Below are positions 31,501 through 33,267 of a stretch of 33,267 nt of DNA, piece by piece. Below the pieces are notes generated by a model. The model worked only from the letters and a program-made list of their open reading frames with translations. It made no database searches and was not told where the DNA came from. Each line of letters starts with the position of its first letter. Position 1 is the stretch's first letter. The stretch comes from Waddlia sp964635295 (GTDB taxonomy: Bacteria; Chlamydiota; Chlamydiia; Chlamydiales; Waddliaceae), in contig CAZWOB010000019.1 of the NCBI GenBank assembly GCA_964635295.1, forward strand, positions 1 through 33,267. The letters are read 5' to 3'. Made by a program: the position numbers and the translations under genes.

Positions 31501-33267
31501 ACTTCACAGCCCGAGTGGTGTCATCTAAGTCTTCACCTTGTAATTCTTCATTAATCCTTTTTAGTTCCTCGTTCAGGCTTTCGAATTCTGTACCAGCTTT
31601 ACCCAGTCGTATAGCGGTCCTCGGTCCGAGCTGTTTGACCAACGATGCCCCTGCAGACAACAATGATGGCGCTTCACCTTCGCCAAGGATTTGAGATTCG
31701 ATAAAGGTCCTTGCTGCACCTGACTCAGGGAGAGTGAACCAATCGCTTCGACTGAACGGAATAGTTTCTATATCTCTCATCATTTCCTGAAGCTGATCCC
31801 ATTGTTTGAGCAGTTCACCGACTTCAAGTATCTCTTTTACAGCCTTGTCCAGCTTATCAACAGCAGTTTTCATCTGGTTAGTTTCTCTTCTGAGTTTATC
31901 CAGGTCGATGAGTTTCGCATACTCTCCTGTCGCAATGGTTTCTCTATCCATCATTTCACCGGTCAGAGGGTCGTGAACCTTGCTTTCGCGATATTGATTA
32001 AATCTGTCTTCGGCTGCATTTTTCTTTTCTTTGAGTTTGGCAATCTTCGCGTCATGTTTTTCTTCAAGAACTGCCAGGTTCTGTTGAAGAGCTTCCGGGC
32101 CGTATCTGGCGTGCATACGCTCGGATTTTTCCGTCATTTCACGCCGGATCTGATCAATCTGTAAATTGATAGGTCCAGGATCAACCTCTGGTCTTTTTTG
32201 AGCTTCTAATTCAGCAATTGCCGCACGTCCTTCGGTTTCTATTCGTCTAAGTTTTAGCAATATTACTTGTTCCGAGTATTCTTCGTGCAATTGTGCAATC
32301 GCTTCTTCTTTCGCGGCTTTCGCTTGTTTCAGTGAACGTTTTGCGCTTGAGAATTCCCGGTTTCTTTTCGTGTATTCAGCATTTGTTTCTTTGATCAGCG
32401 ATTCAGCCTCGCTTAATGCTGATGCCATTTCATCTTGGAAGTTTTCTAATGGCGACTTGACATTGTTTGAAATGTCGCGGACCAATTTGTCAATGTCTGG
32501 AATGGGCGGCTCGGTATCTCTTATAGCCGTGACCTTAAGCTCATTGATTCCTTCCATAGCTGCCCTTAAGTGTTGGGCGATGTTGGGCTTTCCTTTAAAT
32601 TGAGCGAGGTAGAGGACGATATCCTCAGCCTGCTCGGAGTCGAGAACCTCTTTTTTACTTTCTTCAAGCCCCTCTTTTGCATGTTTCATAGGGTCGACTT
32701 TTCCACCAGCTTTATTCATCAGGTCGGCCATGCTGAGAAGAAGTTGACGGGCCTGCAGATCGACATCTCTTAGTTGTTGTTCCTTCTCAGGCGAATCTGT
32801 TGGTGGAATGACCGATTCTTCAAATAGGAAAAGGAGGTCTTGTGTCGTTAAGCCATCTTCTTTGATGGAGGCGAGATAACTCCAGAAATTCTCAATCAGG
32901 TCATCGGCACGCAGAGGGGCAATCACCCCTTTGAGTGTTTTATTCGTGTTTCTTGCCTTTGCCATACGGACAAGGGCAAGCAGGAGTTGAGGTTCGATGG
33001 TTTTTGGCCTTTCCATTGTCACAGCGGCAGCTAACCGTCCTGTCGCGCCGAAGTAACGTTCTGCAGTCGTTGACCCAATTTCAGGCGCCGACAATGTCTG
33101 CAGCATGCGTTGATTAATGTTGGCCAGTACAGCAAACTCTTTATTAGTCAGCGCGAACATCTCTTTATGCAGTTTATCTTTTTTTCGAGAAGCGTGTCGC
33201 AGGACGGTATATGCATGATACATTTTAGCGATTTTCGCCTGTTCGTTAAGCTCCTGGTCACTGTCAG
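25508..33267 (-). CDS. Giant protein with SF2-helicase-like core, 5' end outside window
   Basis: The frame is open to the right edge: 14 sense codons (DSDQELNEQAKIAK) precede the first visible ATG at 33223, so the protein exceeds 2,585 residues. Numbering from that ATG, residues about 270-480 are charged coiled coil. A nucleoside-triphosphatase core follows with MGLGKTSVILPF (Walker A, 1256-1260), LIIDEVDS (motif II, DEVD 1422-1425), IGLTGTATHN (motif III-like, 1769-1775) and NDRDQAFYRARGLG (motif VI-like, about 1950-1960). A Glu/Ala/Thr-rich linker (about 2175-2215) and another coiled coil (about 2390-2490) come later. The core recalls the MGEGK-type ATPase region of DUF3638-like giant proteins, but I could not test this. 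Function is unknown; a host-directed or nucleic-acid/protein-remodelling ATPase are both possible. Confidence 0.88.
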   Translation of the reverse strand, partial: DSDQELNEQAKIAKMYHAYTVLRHASRKKDKLHKEMFALTNKEFAVLANINQRMLQTLSAPEIGSTTAERYFGATGRLAAAVTMERPKTIEPQLLLALVRMAKARNTNKTLKGVIAPLRADDLIENFWSYLASIKEDGLTTQDLLFLFEESVIPPTDSPEKEQQLRDVDLQARQLLLSMADLMNKAGGKVDPMKHAKEGLEESKKEVLDSEQAEDIVLYLAQFKGKPNIAQHLRAAMEGINELKVTAIRDTEPPIPDIDKLVRDISNNVKSPLENFQDEMASALSEAESLIKETNAEYTKRNREFSSAKRSLKQAKAAKEEAIAQLHEEYSEQVILLKLRRIETEGRAAIAELEAQKRPEVDPGPINLQIDQIRREMTEKSERMHARYGPEALQQNLAVLEEKHDAKIAKLKEKKNAAEDRFNQYRESKVHDPLTGEMMDRETIATGEYAKLIDLDKLRRETNQMKTAVDKLDKAVKEILEVGELLKQWDQLQEMMRDIETIPFSRSDWFTLPESGAARTFIESQILGEGEAPSLLSAGASLVKQLGPRTAIRLGKAGTEFESLNEELKRINEELQGEDLDDTTRAVKLAEREKLMKKLLSNPMGNLMAAGRALGPLVVAGAATGFTPIVCEPPKERPGATETAVTRSILDDSRFLDCFTESERTVISENLSKLDGQEKKSYVEQLKAALGMRASLLEARLGTQSHLESIKRARSRVIGEEPKAVSLLTPHSFEEISGESLTDRYADHFTSSAGFTDTAKLAAVFRKLSDDTVSGESILDFLQNRANLIAGPLFPDDADLAQVDAAIAEIRREIQPQPIPFEFEPYIDALALIGKAATPGYREQEGISAILSDFANKVISDGITGEEFLIHIRDAHNKLAPKVSTIEHRALIAALTSSTLPEDSLIRDEMLRGYERIAASNPLGFSTVISEDQVERVEAAIVEDVARLEEQVKEEEDEIVRRLEAVQLGNLPKSVQKVRMRRGSRKQLLEAAFKEYRGGGFDPEKFKTGTIPDGAFSDHNLDRLIGKCLLDDTRRQVLRGSRYNAFNAVQNLYRLRDEKAAVMLLRAGAPATKAQLIAEKQQLEAQLADVDNWIPDLSGYSGAEQQAISAVLRGGTQPLLDGAHLVVGGVYSGQRNYHVKLAEGPLTTISKGRIEEAVGEIQEERAQRKRTLQDQIATKQREHDHYDEELTTHLTGINASWKKESAKVNDFTDRCQSQSHLTTDLGSLEPYKRHINYLQQKMGIVLREDQIQTLQEIIDNPALLKQLRMGLGKTSVILPFALMILSARGHNAIGMVPKALFDTNFDEMDETTRSVFEMAGSQFLFSRQDVNLPISKLSLHELSTKCAEFFEALESGEYILTTIESKASLDNKIIEIERSQAFIQERIDDIIEEDPSDKDEQIDALYPQLVEHQMALDMLYSVKAVFEADKTRLIIDEVDSVAKSNKTVNSEIGDKAKVSAEIQQIATDIFDVIRSDEDLKGLLDQILTNNQFTLDESQVNGFLKVIAAYLIEGIDLQGHKEEDVLKWMAGEETRPFSELEWNALGADAKRLTYLRAALNSSLRSSLGLKAGLSADFDATHGAIGVPASQGVTSKTTKFSDPLMQVVLSQMIALYKPQGETYLQASAREVIGEMKKEMREIDGLLSAMNAEAPGREKQLARRAELRDGIRELSSVVIPDILRKETEQELRDVEAELQEKADDAELLAKKASLQQELRELADFVSSISPDSPPSIQSVITGTDKLNVFLRLRFAQQVAKKGLIYVSSNELARSNQHALRGCHVIGLTGTATHNTKHVITSTGHTEAMKGISDSGRETTAEVVYRFVNALRTGSQSAEEVLTSPVQTYSLQTSEALQQFINIARVGSGYRFLINQAGACDEMSLREIARTLHEQCDRPIIYLDMDEEGRTEKVALINGVRRPLKELNAQEKHDVEEHGFTYYHTPHVRGTHFDLPGSKGAIMLSPTVNANDRDQAFYRARGLGEEHAVVPFISQKQSAEFAAAHDGREMTIGDLLKIQHVQTKDEEGNEDLSAYVLHIKGQTVLAADRAKKRLQLDSSSALQSLNRWTESSHKEKNQARVEARVKAFEILESLSVRDTGNDAYLRMLESQSRQGGSMPTDEYLRTVVIRHELDRIEDFVKKIDKIEAADKPELIAALAVIKEELQKAKDRLEAEIVTIESEWDEKLSRQYPAVTSAAPATQETAETEAEAEAEAVAETTAESEADSARKKRTIKTREILTVPDYELLDSLTQEPKKMASHRTIQNATSTILESADSDISRGWNEHVGITARLRHQLLMSGNTKISETKVFVVEKRGDPVIILGTAEEANNVKGHLNGAMSAYYMPEGSSFTPEVESVTGYTVTPWQNPNGELELQFGGTSIAGIPVRDEFDDRQALKGKIYLSLIHVGFSPISDKGWRDIEAYWKSLTDERDEAKRKHFDATENLRQMEEEIKGLQPHELEEARQTIKEIRQDAEKAAARFEAAKEAVANVQTSLDAALKVRNPTLLSLAAAHMWDKREEIISLGGGAAKEDVVKVTNVDEAKAKIKQEVSSVHETRKYTEARKWIDKNAHDDIRHILSQWIDEEYPG

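Noticed and set aside
1..33267. CRISPR array, prophage or intact transposase
   Set aside because: No regularly spaced repeats, phage structural genes, integrase or DDE transposase were seen; the only mobile signal is the MITE-like element.

Overview
This window reads as chromosome of an environmental (amoeba- or animal-associated) chlamydia, most like the Waddlia/Parachlamydia/Criblamydia side of the phylum. The evidence is gene order and protein architecture, not a database match. tilS, ftsH, pnp, rpsO and tadA occur in the order known from Chlamydia. rpmE, prfA, prmC, ffh, rpsP, trmD, rplS and rnhB form a second familiar chlamydial run. FtsH has the very long extra-cytoplasmic domain expected in Chlamydiae. 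The window also carries ankyrin proteins, large unassigned proteins and a fused acyltransferase-ACP-ligase, as expected for a genome larger than Chlamydia's.

Layout. 1-4335: the end of tilS, a promoter and long hairpin, ftsH and its terminator. 4339-7259: two adjacent minus-strand genes of unknown function lying between ftsH and pnp. 7291-9952: rpsO then pnp on the minus strand, with two strong hairpins between them and a near-consensus promoter before rpsO. 10073-12186: a small ankyrin protein, a small conserved-looking protein, tadA, a 77-residue protein overlapping tadA, and a two-helix membrane protein. 12187-13179: a 462-bp non-coding stretch holding a 176-bp MITE-like element with perfect 24-bp terminal inverted repeats and TA flanks, then an AT-rich gene for a two-lobed hydrophobic protein. 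13268-20216: a rhomboid-like membrane protein with degenerate catalytic positions, facing away from the rpmE-prfA-prmC and ffh-rpsP-trmD-rplS-rnhB translation and protein-export clusters. 20227-22962: the fused acyl-chain-activating enzyme. 23026-25194: a 722-residue ankyrin protein. 25508 to the right edge: an incomplete gene of more than 2,585 codons with an SF2-helicase-like core inside long coiled-coil regions.

The conserved genes cover tRNA modification (TilS, TadA, TrmD), ribosomal proteins (S15, S16, L19, L31), termination (RF1 and its methyltransferase PrmC), membrane targeting and quality control (Ffh, FtsH), RNA turnover (PNPase) and RNA-DNA hybrid removal (RNase HII). The accessory genes are candidates for host interaction, but nothing in the sequence proves secretion. 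No tRNA, rRNA, CRISPR array or intact transposase gene was seen. The best targets for follow-up are the giant helicase-like protein, the MITE and its possible short relative before ftsH, the LPLAT-ACP-AMP-ligase fusion, and the unassigned gene pair between ftsH and pnp.
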